From Clostridiaceae bacterium AM27-36LB (GTDB taxonomy: Bacteria; Bacillota; Clostridia; Lachnospirales; Lachnospiraceae), in the NCBI GenBank assembly GCA_003480725.1, contig QUJQ01000016.1:1-6772 (forward strand): a DNA stretch of 6,772 bases. The letters run 5' to 3'. The position numbers were made by a program, and so were the translations under genes. The notes beneath the pieces were generated by a model that was given only the letters and a program-made list of their open reading frames with translations, was not told the DNA's origin and ran no database searches. Positions 1 to 5,204 of this stretch are shown in pieces; the stretch's first letter is position 1, and each line of letters starts with the position of its first letter.

Positions 1-36
1 CACGACTTTGCTTGCAAAGTGTAGTGTGTTATACGC
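1..36 (+). other. oriT: Origin of transfer (oriT), MobV/pMV158 type
   Basis: A perfect inverted repeat, ACTTTGC (5-11), TT, GCAAAGT (14-20), is followed one base later by TAGTGTG (22-28) and TTATAC (29-34). From established knowledge, pMV158 oriT has the same layout: a 7-bp hairpin beginning ACTTT and ending AAAGT, one base, then TAGTGTG/TTA, nicked by MobM between G and T. By analogy the nick here falls between 28 and 29 on the plus strand. The matching relaxase gene lies at 3907-4848 on the same strand. The site sits at the window edge, so flanking parts may be cut off. Confidence 0.9.
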
Positions 37-272
37 TCTGTCGGCGTTGCTGCGAAAATGCGGTTGCCGCTGGGGAGAGCAAACACATTTGAAGCGGCAG
101 GAAAACAGGGCTGTGATTGCATGGCGTGGAGCCGCAAGCGCAGGACTGGTTTCATCAGCAGACAGGGGTATATGAAAGCCCTCGTCCCACGCCGGACTTC
201 GGGACAAAATGTCCTGAACTTGTGGACACACTCACGACAAGGCAGACGGATTTTCCTCTCAAAATTGAAATG
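37..272. other. Region without a convincing gene, downstream of oriT
   Basis: An open frame runs from 58 to 306 on the plus strand, but it has no ribosome binding site, a low-complexity basic composition and runs through a palindrome and a hairpin, so I do not call it. The stretch holds short inverted repeats: GCTCT (35-39) with AGAGC (76-80), and GGCGTGG (123-129) with CCACGCC (187-193). It also holds the palindrome listed at 196-220. It may be the leading region next to oriT or a structured transcript. Nothing more specific can be supported. Confidence 0.5.
196..220. repeat. Palindrome copy 1 (imperfect)
   Basis: The left arm ACTTCGGGACA, spacer AAA and right arm TGTCCTGAACT pair at 9 of 11 positions, plus one G-T pair. 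The first 19 bases match the perfect palindrome at 2686-2710 in the same orientation. In addition, the 15 bases at 192-206 are the reverse complement of 2700-2714. It could be a protein-binding site, a hairpin recognised in single-stranded DNA, or a recombination relic. No known site is recognised. Confidence 0.7.
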
Positions 273-302
273 GGCGGGAAGCCATTTTAGGGCTTTCCCG
301 CC
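273..302. terminator. Terminator-like hairpin, possibly bidirectional
   Basis: The arm GGCGGGAAGCC (273-283) pairs with GGCTTTCCCGCC (291-302) with a single bulged T around a 7-base loop. The run following on the plus strand (TTGATTACCC) is not a proper T tract. On the minus strand the sequence after the hairpin contains CATTTCAATTTTG, which is moderately T-rich. It could end the minus-strand operon whose last stop codon is at 396-398, but it is a weak factor-independent terminator by sequence. Confidence 0.45.
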
Positions 303-315
303 TTGATTACCCTTT

Positions 316-397
316 AGCAAAGACGGGCGGGGCTGTCAACGGCGGCGCATTTGTGCGCCGTTCATCTTGACTGTTGACTGGCTCGGCTGACTTTGCT
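316..397. repeat. Large imperfect cruciform with an inner hairpin
   Basis: The 25 bases at 316-340 pair with 373-397 at 19 positions plus two G-T pairs. The stem begins with AGCAAAG/CTTTGCT and ends with GTCAAC/GTTGAC. Inside it is a 7-bp hairpin, CGGCGCA (343-349) with TGCGCCG (354-360), around a 4-base loop. The right arm overlaps the stop codon of the gene at 396-1139. It may act as a terminator for that minus-strand operon, or as a structured part of the transfer region. Confidence 0.6.
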
Positions 398-1139
398 ATC
401 TGGCTGATAAAATAGTATTCATAGCGCAAATACGCCAAAAATCATTTACTTGTTCAAACTCAATTTTCAAATCTTGCTGAAAATGAGCGAGTAATGTTTG
501 ATTGTCCCATTCATATTTCGTATTGTTCCACGAGAGAAATCCCTCCACAAAAATTTTGTGATCAATATGAAATTGTTGAATACATTGCGTCGTTATAGAT
601 ACGAATTTTTGAACATCGACGGAGGCAAACACACTATCAGGAACACCTGAAAATGCAACAAAAATTGCTCCACCAGAATGTGGACCTCTGTAATAACAAT
701 ACTTATCAACTAAGCCGCAAGTTACGATAGACAGGTTATGCCCGTTGAATGTATCGTCCAATGTAAATTCTGCTGTCGTTAGTGGCTCTAAATTCCAGCG
801 TTCCCCCACTACTTTTGCGTGTGTGGCTACCTGAATAATTTTCTCGGAAAATCCATTGATATTTTCCCACCCCCACAGCCATGTGTTACTTGATGTTGCT
901 TCGCTTCCGATGAATTGAAGCGGATACTTTTGATTTCCAAAAAGTATTACGCCCTCTGAAAAATCAACATTCCAGTCCTGCCCCTTTACCACCTGCTCAC
1001 TACAAGCAGTCTGTATTGCTATCATTTTACCTAAGCAAGCTGAAAACACTTGAAACCAATTTCCTGTATCAATATTGAGATGCTCAATCCAAATATTTTT
1101 TCTGTTATCCTGTTTTCTGTCTTTGTCCCAAAATCTCAT
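396..1139 (-). CDS. DUF6882-like protein of unknown function
   Basis: This encodes a 247-residue soluble protein with no signal peptide or membrane segment. The middle fits my recollection of the DUF6882 family: a DF-x-EG-x-I-x-FG stretch at about 59-68, YPLQFIGSE at 72-80, the tryptophan-rich TWLWGWEN at 86-93, and a GHNLSIVTCGL segment near 133-143 followed by YYRGPHSGGA. I assign the family by eye only. No catalytic residues are known to me for it, so no activity is proposed. The start is backed by a GGAGG ribosome binding site 8 bases upstream. It lies 27 bases after the XRE regulator and is probably the last gene of that operon. Its DNA is clearly AT-rich (19 G/C in the 60 bases at 421-480), unlike the regulator before it, which suggests separate acquisition. 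An alternative is a toxin-immunity or phage-related accessory protein. Confidence 0.85.
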   Translation of the reverse strand: MRFWDKDRKQDNRKNIWIEHLNIDTGNWFQVFSACLGKMIAIQTACSEQVVKGQDWNVDFSEGVILFGNQKYPLQFIGSEATSSNTWLWGWENINGFSEKIIQVATHAKVVGERWNLEPLTTAEFTLDDTFNGHNLSIVTCGLVDKYCYYRGPHSGGAIFVAFSGVPDSVFASVDVQKFVSITTQCIQQFHIDHKIFVEGFLSWNNTKYEWDNQTLLAHFQQDLKIEFEQVNDFWRICAMNTILSAR

Positions 1140-1166
1140 CTGTATTTCCTCCGTAATATATTTCTT

Positions 1167-1967
1167 TTATTTTCTCCCCCGCTGTGGGGTTGGATTTTTC
1201 AGCAAGTCCGACTTCTGTGCAATCTTTTTCAGCCACTTCTTTTCTTCCTCGGACAGCTTCTTCAAATTCAATTTGAGCCGCTTATAGATAAACGCCAAAG
1301 CCGCTTGCTCCGGGTCGCTGCCCTCGCTGGCGACTTCATCTGCGGTCTGTAAAAAATCTTCCAGTGGGTTATCCTCCGGGATGCTGAAAAAATCGTCCTT
1401 ATGTGTTTCCCGCAGATCGAGGGCTATCTTGTTTATGTCCTGCTGTATCACATAGCGGCAAAAGCTGTCGTCGTCAATATGGGCGGCGATAAGCTGTCTT
1501 AACTGCGGGTCGGTCAAGCCGGGATTGTGCTGCTTCATAATGGTCGCGCTCACAGCGTCTACAATGGCGTTTGCGCTCTGCACCTGTTTTCCCGCCACGC
1601 CGTTCACATAGATTTCAAGGTCAGCCATGAGCCGAGGAAAATCCGGGTGCGCCGCCAGCTCACACAAGAGGGAATTGTCCACCCGCCCGCTTTTCAATAG
1701 TTCAATCATATCATCACTCAAACGCAGGTCTGCAAGATCGGCGTTTGAGTGATTTTTTGTTTGGGACAGTCCCAGCAGATAATCAGTGGTCACGCCGTAA
1801 AACTTCGCCAGCTTGATAAGGGCATAGTGGCTGATGTCCTTGAAATCCTCCGCTTCATAACTGCCCAATGCAGACTTGGAGAGGTGCGTCTGCTCCGCAA
1901 GCTGTTCCAGCGTCAGCCCACGCTCCACACGCAGGTCTTTCAATCGTTCTTGTATGGAAAGTTCCAT
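1167..1967 (-). CDS. XRE-family helix-turn-helix transcriptional regulator
   Basis: This is a 266-residue DNA-binding protein. The Cro/C1-type helix-turn-helix occupies about residues 6-66: IQERLKDLRVERGLTLEQLA, then the turn and recognition helix around HLSKSALGSYE, ending with the usual LAKFYGVTTDYLLG. The remaining 200 residues are mostly helical and charged, have no domain I can name, and end in a lysine-rich tail. A frame-open extension to 2033 exists, but AAGGAGG with a 6-base gap points to the ATG at 1967. It is the middle gene of a three-gene minus-strand set, 41 bases after the upstream gene. It is GC-richer (32 G/C in 1561-1620) than both neighbours and matches the mobile-element backbone instead. 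It probably regulates its own operon or the divergent plus-strand genes; that target is inferred. Confidence 0.93.
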   Translation of the reverse strand: MELSIQERLKDLRVERGLTLEQLAEQTHLSKSALGSYEAEDFKDISHYALIKLAKFYGVTTDYLLGLSQTKNHSNADLADLRLSDDMIELLKSGRVDNSLLCELAAHPDFPRLMADLEIYVNGVAGKQVQSANAIVDAVSATIMKQHNPGLTDPQLRQLIAAHIDDDSFCRYVIQQDINKIALDLRETHKDDFFSIPEDNPLEDFLQTADEVASEGSDPEQAALAFIYKRLKLNLKKLSEEEKKWLKKIAQKSDLLKNPTPQRGRK

Positions 1968-2008
1968 GCTCTCCCTCCTTGTCTGCTTGATAAACTGAAA
2001 GTTGTAGA

Positions 2009-2452
2009 TTAGTCCCACACGATTTCCAAACAATTAAAGTTTTCTGGAATTGGTGGTACACACGAATAAATATTTAATTCAGATGCCTTTATTGTAATTA
2101 CTCCGTCAGAGCATAGCCATTCGCAATTTACTAATTTTTCTAATTCCGTAGGCAAAATGGTTGTGCAAATCACGATTGAATCTCCTGCAAGAACTAATTC
2201 TTCTGCCCCATTGTTTTCTACGATTTCTGTATCATAGTGCAGAGCAACACGCACCCACGCTATGTTAGGCATTAACTCAATCTTTTGTAGCATATCCCAT
2301 ATTTCAGAAAGAGTCGGTCGCCCAAATTCCCATTGGTTCGGAGCAATGGAGTCCTCTTCTGTATTTCCATTGAAAAATTCATCGAGCGTTAGTAATGGAA
2401 AACGTTCTTCATTTTCTTCCAATATTTTTTTGAATGTACCCAACTCTATCAT
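2009..2452 (-). CDS. Acidic protein of unknown function
   Basis: This encodes a 147-residue soluble protein without signal peptide or membrane segments. It is rich in Asp, Glu and Trp. Notable stretches are LTLDEFFNGNTEEDS at about 21-35, GRPTLSEIW at 44-52, an AWVRVALHYDTEI strand region at 65-77, and the end CVPPIPENFNCLEIVWD. I do not recognise a named family. Size, acidity and the pairing with another small unknown protein resemble immunity or anti-toxin partners, but that is only an impression. A GTG start at 2509 is possible in frame. However, AAAGGAG 10 bases ahead of the ATG at 2452, and a promoter whose -10 lies at 2500-2505, favour the shorter form. It is the first gene of the minus-strand operon. 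Its DNA is AT-rich (17 G/C in 2401-2460). Confidence 0.85.
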   Translation of the reverse strand: MIELGTFKKILEENEERFPLLTLDEFFNGNTEEDSIAPNQWEFGRPTLSEIWDMLQKIELMPNIAWVRVALHYDTEIVENNGAEELVLAGDSIVICTTILPTELEKLVNCEWLCSDGVITIKASELNIYSCVPPIPENFNCLEIVWD

Positions 2453-2499
2453 AATCACAATTCTCCTTTCAAATTTCGATTTCCTGTTCCGTTTCTTCC

Positions 2500-2528
2500 A
2501 TTTTACCACAATTCCGAGAGCGTGGAAA
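2500..2528 (-). promoter_or_regulatory. Promoter of the minus-strand three-gene operon
   Basis: Read on the minus strand, a TTTCCA -35 box (2523-2528) and a TAAAAT -10 box (2500-2505) are separated by exactly 17 bases. The boxes match the housekeeping consensus at 4 of 6 and 5 of 6 positions. Transcription would begin near 2493, giving a leader of about 40 bases with the AAAGGAG site before the ATG at 2452. This supports the shorter start of the first gene. Confidence 0.6.
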
Positions 2529-2603
2529 TAGAGAGTTTTCCGGGGTGATTTCCGACCTTATGGATATACGGGGCGGGCGGTCTTTTAGGTGTAGACTTAG
2601 GGT

Positions 2604-2619
2604 AGTTCATCGATGAGCT
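2604..2619. promoter_or_regulatory. Palindrome in the divergent control region, possible operator
   Basis: AGTTCATCGATGAGCT is a dyad matching at 7 of 8 half-site positions, centred on CATCGATG. It lies between the divergent promoter at 2500-2528 and the plus-strand genes. That is a natural place for an operator of the XRE regulator, but no second copy was found by eye, so the role is a guess. Confidence 0.3.
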
Positions 2620-2631
2620 GCACCTTAAAAA

Positions 2632-2781
2632 ATGAATGACCGTCCGAAAAGGAATACCCCGGCAGGGGAAGCACCGCAACGAGCCACTTCGGGACAAAAT
2701 GTCCCGAAGTCCGGGGAGCGTGCCAACGCTGGAACACGCCGCAGGAATGGGGCAGGAAGCCTTTTCGGGGAGAACGGCTAA
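2632..2781 (+). CDS. Possible 49-residue leader ORF
   Basis: An ATG at 2632 opens a 49-codon frame ending at TAA 2779-2781, just ahead of the ribosome binding site of the Cys-rich gene. The product would be basic, Gly/Arg/Asn-rich and without a recognisable domain. The palindrome at 2686-2710 falls inside and is read as ATSGQNVPKS. The palindrome copy at 196-220 is read in the equivalent frame as TSGQNVLN. There is no good ribosome binding site. The overlapping frame starting at 2636 is simply the unspaced upstream extension of the next gene. This could equally be untranslated leader sequence. Confidence 0.25.
   Translation: MNDRPKRNTPAGEAPQRATSGQNVPKSGERANAGTRRRNGAGSLFGENG
2686..2710. repeat. 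Palindrome copy 2 (perfect)
   Basis: A perfect 11-bp inverted repeat, ACTTCGGGACA and TGTCCCGAAGT, surrounds the spacer AAA. An imperfect copy in the same orientation lies at 196-220, downstream of oriT. Together the copies flank the whole minus-strand operon. There is no T tract, so a terminator role is unlikely. A protein-binding or single-strand hairpin role is possible. Confidence 0.75.
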
Positions 2782-2800
2782 GGAAAAATGGAGGGAACAC

Positions 2801-3214
2801 ATGAGAGAGAACCCATATAAACGACTGCCGCCCATAGAACGCAGGCAGGACGGTTCCCTTTACCGCATGACACCGGCACAGAGGAAACAGGCAAACACCC
2901 TGATCCGCCGGGAGTGCTGCTGTTATGAGGACGGGAACTGTATGCTCCTCGACGATGGGGACACCCACACCTGCCCCCAGACCATTTCTTTCTCGGTCTG
3001 CTGTAAGTGGTTCCGCTGGTCGGTCTTGCCACAAATCGGGACGCTGGAAGCAGAGATTTTCCGGGATAAGGAGCTAAAACGCTGTGCGGTCTGCGGCAGA
3101 GTGTTCGTCCCAAAGTCAAACCGGGCGAAATACTGCCCCGACTGTGCCGCCAGAGTTCACAGGCGGCAGAAAACAGAAAGTGAACGGAAAAGGAGGTCTT
3201 GTGTGGACAGTTAG
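2801..3214 (+). CDS. Cysteine-rich VLP domain protein
   Basis: This 137-residue protein fits the Cys_rich_VLP family. Residues 21-78 carry a cysteine cluster (C39-C41, C47, C58, C67, C68) and the KWFRWSVLP motif that names the family. Residues 95-115 form a separate zinc-ribbon-like knuckle, C95-x2-C98 and C112-x2-C115, with the basic VPKSNRAKYC segment between. The tail is strongly basic. Zinc binding is inferred from these pairs; the biochemical role of the family is unknown to me, though it commonly travels with mobile-element replication and mobilization genes. An open frame extends upstream to 2636, but GGAGGG five bases before the ATG at 2801 marks this start, and the extension reads as leader sequence. 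It precedes the rep gene by 111 bases on the same strand and may regulate or assist element replication. Confidence 0.9.
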   Translation: MRENPYKRLPPIERRQDGSLYRMTPAQRKQANTLIRRECCCYEDGNCMLLDDGDTHTCPQTISFSVCCKWFRWSVLPQIGTLEAEIFRDKELKRCAVCGRVFVPKSNRAKYCPDCAARVHRRQKTESERKRRSCVDS

Positions 3215-3259
3215 GGGCTGAAAAGTCCTCGATTTACAAGGCTTTGCAAGCACAGAACA

Positions 3260-3290
3260 GGGGCAGGCAATAGAAACTACCGTCTGCCCC
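3260..3290. repeat. Intergenic hairpin before rep
   Basis: GGGGCAGGC (3260-3268) pairs with GTCTGCCCC (3282-3290), 8 base pairs plus one G-T pair around a 13-base loop. No T tract follows, so it is not a typical terminator. It could shape the rep messenger leader, or be an attenuator or origin structure. The rep start codon lies about 35 bases beyond it and lacks a clear ribosome binding site. Confidence 0.45.
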
Positions 3291-3325
3291 AGAAAACGGG
3301 CTTCTAACCGTCCACAAAACACGAT

Positions 3326-3721
3326 ATGACAAACACCATTTATATCCATCAGCCGGAAAAGGCGGTCAGCTTTACCCGGCTTCCGAATTTCCTTTTTGAA
3401 GCCCCCACATTCACGCCACTGTCCAACGAAGCAAAGGTTCTGTACGCCTTTATCCTGCGCCGGACAGACCTATCTCGAAAAAACGGCTGGGCAGATGAAT
3501 ATGGGCGGATTTACCTCTACTATCCCATCAACGAGGTAGTGGAGCTGCTCCACTGCGGGCGGCAGAAGGCGGTCAACACCCTGCGGGAGCTGCAATATGC
3601 CGGATTGGTAGAGATTCAGAAGCAGGGCTGTGGAAAACCCAACCGCATTTACCCAAAATCCTACGAAGCGGTTCCAAACACCGACTTCAAGAAATCCGGT
3701 TATGGAACGCGGTCGGACTGA
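3326..3721 (+). CDS. repA: RepA_N-type replication initiator, short form
   Basis: This 131-residue protein carries the RepA_N winged-helix domain, the DNA-binding part of theta-type initiators of Gram-positive plasmids. Signs are FTRLPNFLFEAPTFTPLSNEAKVLYAF across residues 16-42 (conserved initiator opening), the GRIYLYYPINEVVELL block at about 60-75, and a recognition-helix region GRQKAVNTLRELQYAGLVE at 78-96. Full-length relatives are commonly over 250 residues with a further C-terminal domain, which is missing here. The frame stops at 3719-3721, and other-frame sequence behind it resembles continuing Rep sequence. The protein may therefore be truncated, or a stable short variant. No good ribosome binding site precedes the ATG; the start is chosen because the family's usual N-terminus begins here. 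It could bind the origin without being able to drive replication alone. Confidence 0.85.
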   Translation: MTNTIYIHQPEKAVSFTRLPNFLFEAPTFTPLSNEAKVLYAFILRRTDLSRKNGWADEYGRIYLYYPINEVVELLHCGRQKAVNTLRELQYAGLVEIQKQGCGKPNRIYPKSYEAVPNTDFKKSGYGTRSD

Positions 3722-3800
3722 AAACCGCACTCCACAAGTACGATAATCAATCCTCTTGAAGTACGAAAACCGGACGGTATATAGAAATACAGAGATTAAA
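3720..3800 (+). pseudogene. Probable decayed C-terminal remnant of rep
   Basis: One frame over from rep, directly overlapping its stop, the sequence reads ENRTPQVR, a stop, then SILLKYENRTVYRNTEI. The repeated ENRT/KYENRT pattern is what I recall from the linker after the RepA_N domain in related initiators. The DNA shows matching direct repeats: GAAAACCG at 3720 and 3765, and AAGTACGA at 3736 and 3759. This points to a frameshift near 3700-3720 plus a later stop. The repeats could alternatively be origin iterons, since RepA_N plasmids are known to keep the origin inside rep. Confidence 0.45.
3756..3783 (+). promoter_or_regulatory. Weak candidate promoter for the mob genes
   Basis: TTGAAG (3756-3761) and TATATA (3778-3783) are separated by 16 bases, each matching consensus at 4 of 6 positions. 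The following 120 bases before the relaxase are AT-rich. Read-through from the upstream genes is an alternative. Confidence 0.3.
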
Positions 3801-3851
3801 ACGATTTTATTTATATCTTATCCATTCCTATCCGATCCGAGATATTTTCTG

Positions 3852-3877
3852 CGGGATTTTCCTGTGGAAAAGTCCCG
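3852..3877. repeat. Hairpin upstream of the relaxase gene
   Basis: CGGGATTTTCC (3852-3862) pairs with GGAAAAGTCCCG (3866-3877) with one bulged base and a 3-base loop. It lies about 20 bases ahead of the AAAGGAG ribosome binding site of the relaxase. It may be a self-regulatory site, as MobV relaxases often bind near their own gene, or a messenger leader structure. The TAGTGTG/TTA nick sequence is absent here. Confidence 0.5.
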
Positions 3878-3906
3878 GAAAGGAATGGAATGGGGAAAGG
3901 AGTTTC

Positions 3907-4848
3907 ATGGCACAACACGCAATTTTGCGATTTGAAAAACACAAGGGCAATCCGGCAAGACCGCTGGAAGCCCACCATGAGCGGCAAAAGGAACAGTACG
4001 CCAGCAATCCCGACATTGACACCAGCCGGAGCAAATACAACTTCCATATCGTTAAGCCGGAGGGCAGGTACTACTACTTTATACAGAACCGTATTGAACA
4101 GGCTGGCTGCCGCACCCGCAGGGACAGCACCAGGTTTGTGGATACGCTGATTACTGCCAGCCCGGAGTTTTTCAAGAAGAAGTCCCCAAAGGAGATACAG
4201 GAATTTTTCCAGAGGGCGGCTGATTTCTTAATCGAGCGGGTAGGGAAAGAAAATATCGTGTCGGCGGTTGTTCACATGGACGAGAAAACGCCCCACCTGC
4301 ATTTGGTCTTTGTCCCGCTGACAGAGGACAACCGCCTGTGTGCAAAGGAGATTATAGGGAATAGAGCCAACCTCACAAAATGGCAGGATGATTTTCACGC
4401 CTATATGGTGGAGAAATATCCCAACTTGGAGCGTGGGGAAAGTGCCAGCAAGACAGGCAGGAAACATATCCCCACACGTCTGTTCAAGCAGGCGGTCAAT
4501 CTCTCCAAACAGGCAAGAGCCATTGAAGCCACGCTGGACGGTATTACCCCGTTCAACGCCGGAAAGAAGAAAGAGGAAGCCCTCTCCCTGCTGAAAAAGT
4601 GGTTTCCGCAGATGGAGAACTTCTCCGGGCAGCTCAAAAAATACAAGGTCACGATAAACGACCTTTTAGCAGAAAATGAACAGTTGGAAGCCAGAGCCAA
4701 AGCCAGCGAAAAGGGCAAGATGAAAGATACGATGGAACGGGCAAAGCTGGAAAGCGAGCTGAAAGACATTCAGCGGCTGGTAGACCGTATCCCGCCGGAG
4801 GTGCTGGCAGAACTGAAACGGCAACAGCGGCACACAAGGGAACGGTGA
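3907..4848 (+). CDS. mobV: MobV-family relaxase (Mob/Pre)
   Basis: This 313-residue relaxase nicks the transferred strand at oriT and stays bound to its 5' end so the element can be carried through a helper conjugation machine. Motif I is HHERQKEQYASNPDI (residues 23-37). By alignment with pMV158 MobM, H23 corresponds to the nucleophilic histidine H22 and R26 to R25. Motif III is HMDEKTPHLH (123-132), giving metal-site residues H123, E126, H130 and H132, as in MobM. A conserved ERGESASKTGRKHIPT segment follows at 175-190, and a coiled coil at about 240-295 probably serves dimerisation. It is shorter than the 494-residue MobM, mainly in the C-terminal part. AAAGGAG four bases ahead fixes the ATG. 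A matching oriT sits at 1-36, not immediately upstream, which is unusual for this family. Confidence 0.95.
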   Translation: MAQHAILRFEKHKGNPARPLEAHHERQKEQYASNPDIDTSRSKYNFHIVKPEGRYYYFIQNRIEQAGCRTRRDSTRFVDTLITASPEFFKKKSPKEIQEFFQRAADFLIERVGKENIVSAVVHMDEKTPHLHLVFVPLTEDNRLCAKEIIGNRANLTKWQDDFHAYMVEKYPNLERGESASKTGRKHIPTRLFKQAVNLSKQARAIEATLDGITPFNAGKKKEEALSLLKKWFPQMENFSGQLKKYKVTINDLLAENEQLEARAKASEKGKMKDTMERAKLESELKDIQRLVDRIPPEVLAELKRQQRHTRER

Positions 4849-4918
4849 TTGATGGCAGAAAACATTTCACGCCGCAGCATGGCGGCACTGCACTTTGAAA
4901 ATTAAATACGGAGGTACT

Positions 4919-5110
4919 ATGGAGCATATCAGATACAAGAAAGAAACCGAAGTCGTGACTTTTCAGGGAAAGGAAATCACGCTGGAAAATCTCTCTCCGG
5001 TGTTCACGCCGGAGCAGGAAGCGGCAAAACGCCGGGAGCTGGAACAGCAGCTTTATGAGGTGTTCCGCAAGTATGCCGACAAACGGCAGAGTGAGGAAGC
5101 CGGGGCATAA
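4919..5110 (+). CDS. Small charged protein of unknown function
   Basis: This 63-residue protein starts MEHIRYKKETEVVTFQGKEI and ends in a highly charged helix rich in Glu, Lys, Arg and Gln (about 32-60). I do not know a named family. An in-frame TTG at 4895 would add eight residues, but ACGGAGG just before the ATG at 4919 decides the start. It lies 70 bases behind the relaxase and ahead of the terminator at 5138, so it most likely shares the mob transcript. A role as an accessory factor for mobilization, or as a small regulator of the recombinase that follows, is possible; neither is shown by the sequence. Confidence 0.75.
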   Translation: MEHIRYKKETEVVTFQGKEITLENLSPVFTPEQEAAKRRELEQQLYEVFRKYADKRQSEEAGA

Positions 5111-5128
5111 GGTTTTCCGAAGCCATCG

Positions 5129-5157
5129 TTGATTTGCGGGGCTGCTGGCGGTATAAT
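5129..5157 (+). promoter_or_regulatory. Promoter of the serine recombinase gene
   Basis: TTGATT (5129-5134) and a perfect TATAAT (5152-5157) are separated by 17 bases. Transcription would begin near 5164, about 40 bases before the ATG at 5205. The -10 box lies in the loop of the terminator hairpin at 5138-5175, so the new transcript carries only the right arm and would not be stopped by it. Confidence 0.75.
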
Positions 5158-5186
5158 AAAGCTGTCAGCAGCTCCGTTTCTTTTTT
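5138..5186 (+). terminator. Factor-independent terminator of the mob operon
   Basis: GGGGCTGCTG (5138-5147) pairs with CAGCAGCTCC (5166-5175), ten pairs including one G-T, around an 18-base loop. The T-rich tail TTTCTTTTTT follows at 5177-5186. The loop is long because it holds the -10 box of the next promoter. It separates the rep/mob block from the recombinase gene. Confidence 0.7.
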
Positions 5187-5204
5187 AAGAAAAGGAGCGA
5201 CAAT

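Noticed and set aside
58..306. 82-codon plus-strand frame after oriT
   Set aside because: No ribosome binding site, basic low-information sequence, and it crosses a palindrome and a terminator-like hairpin. I treat the stretch as non-coding.
389..397. GACTTTGCT repeated from the oriT arm at 4-12
   Set aside because: A 9-base match is short enough to be chance, and the second copy lacks the nick sequence, so it is not called a second oriT or a target duplication.
2597..3034. Minus-strand frame ending in FKVQLIDELP
   Set aside because: It lies opposite the well-supported Cys-rich gene and shows no domain. The plausible-looking last residues alone are not enough.
4852..4905. 17-codon ORF between the relaxase and the 63-residue protein
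   Set aside because: Too short to judge and without a ribosome binding site. It may be only spacer.
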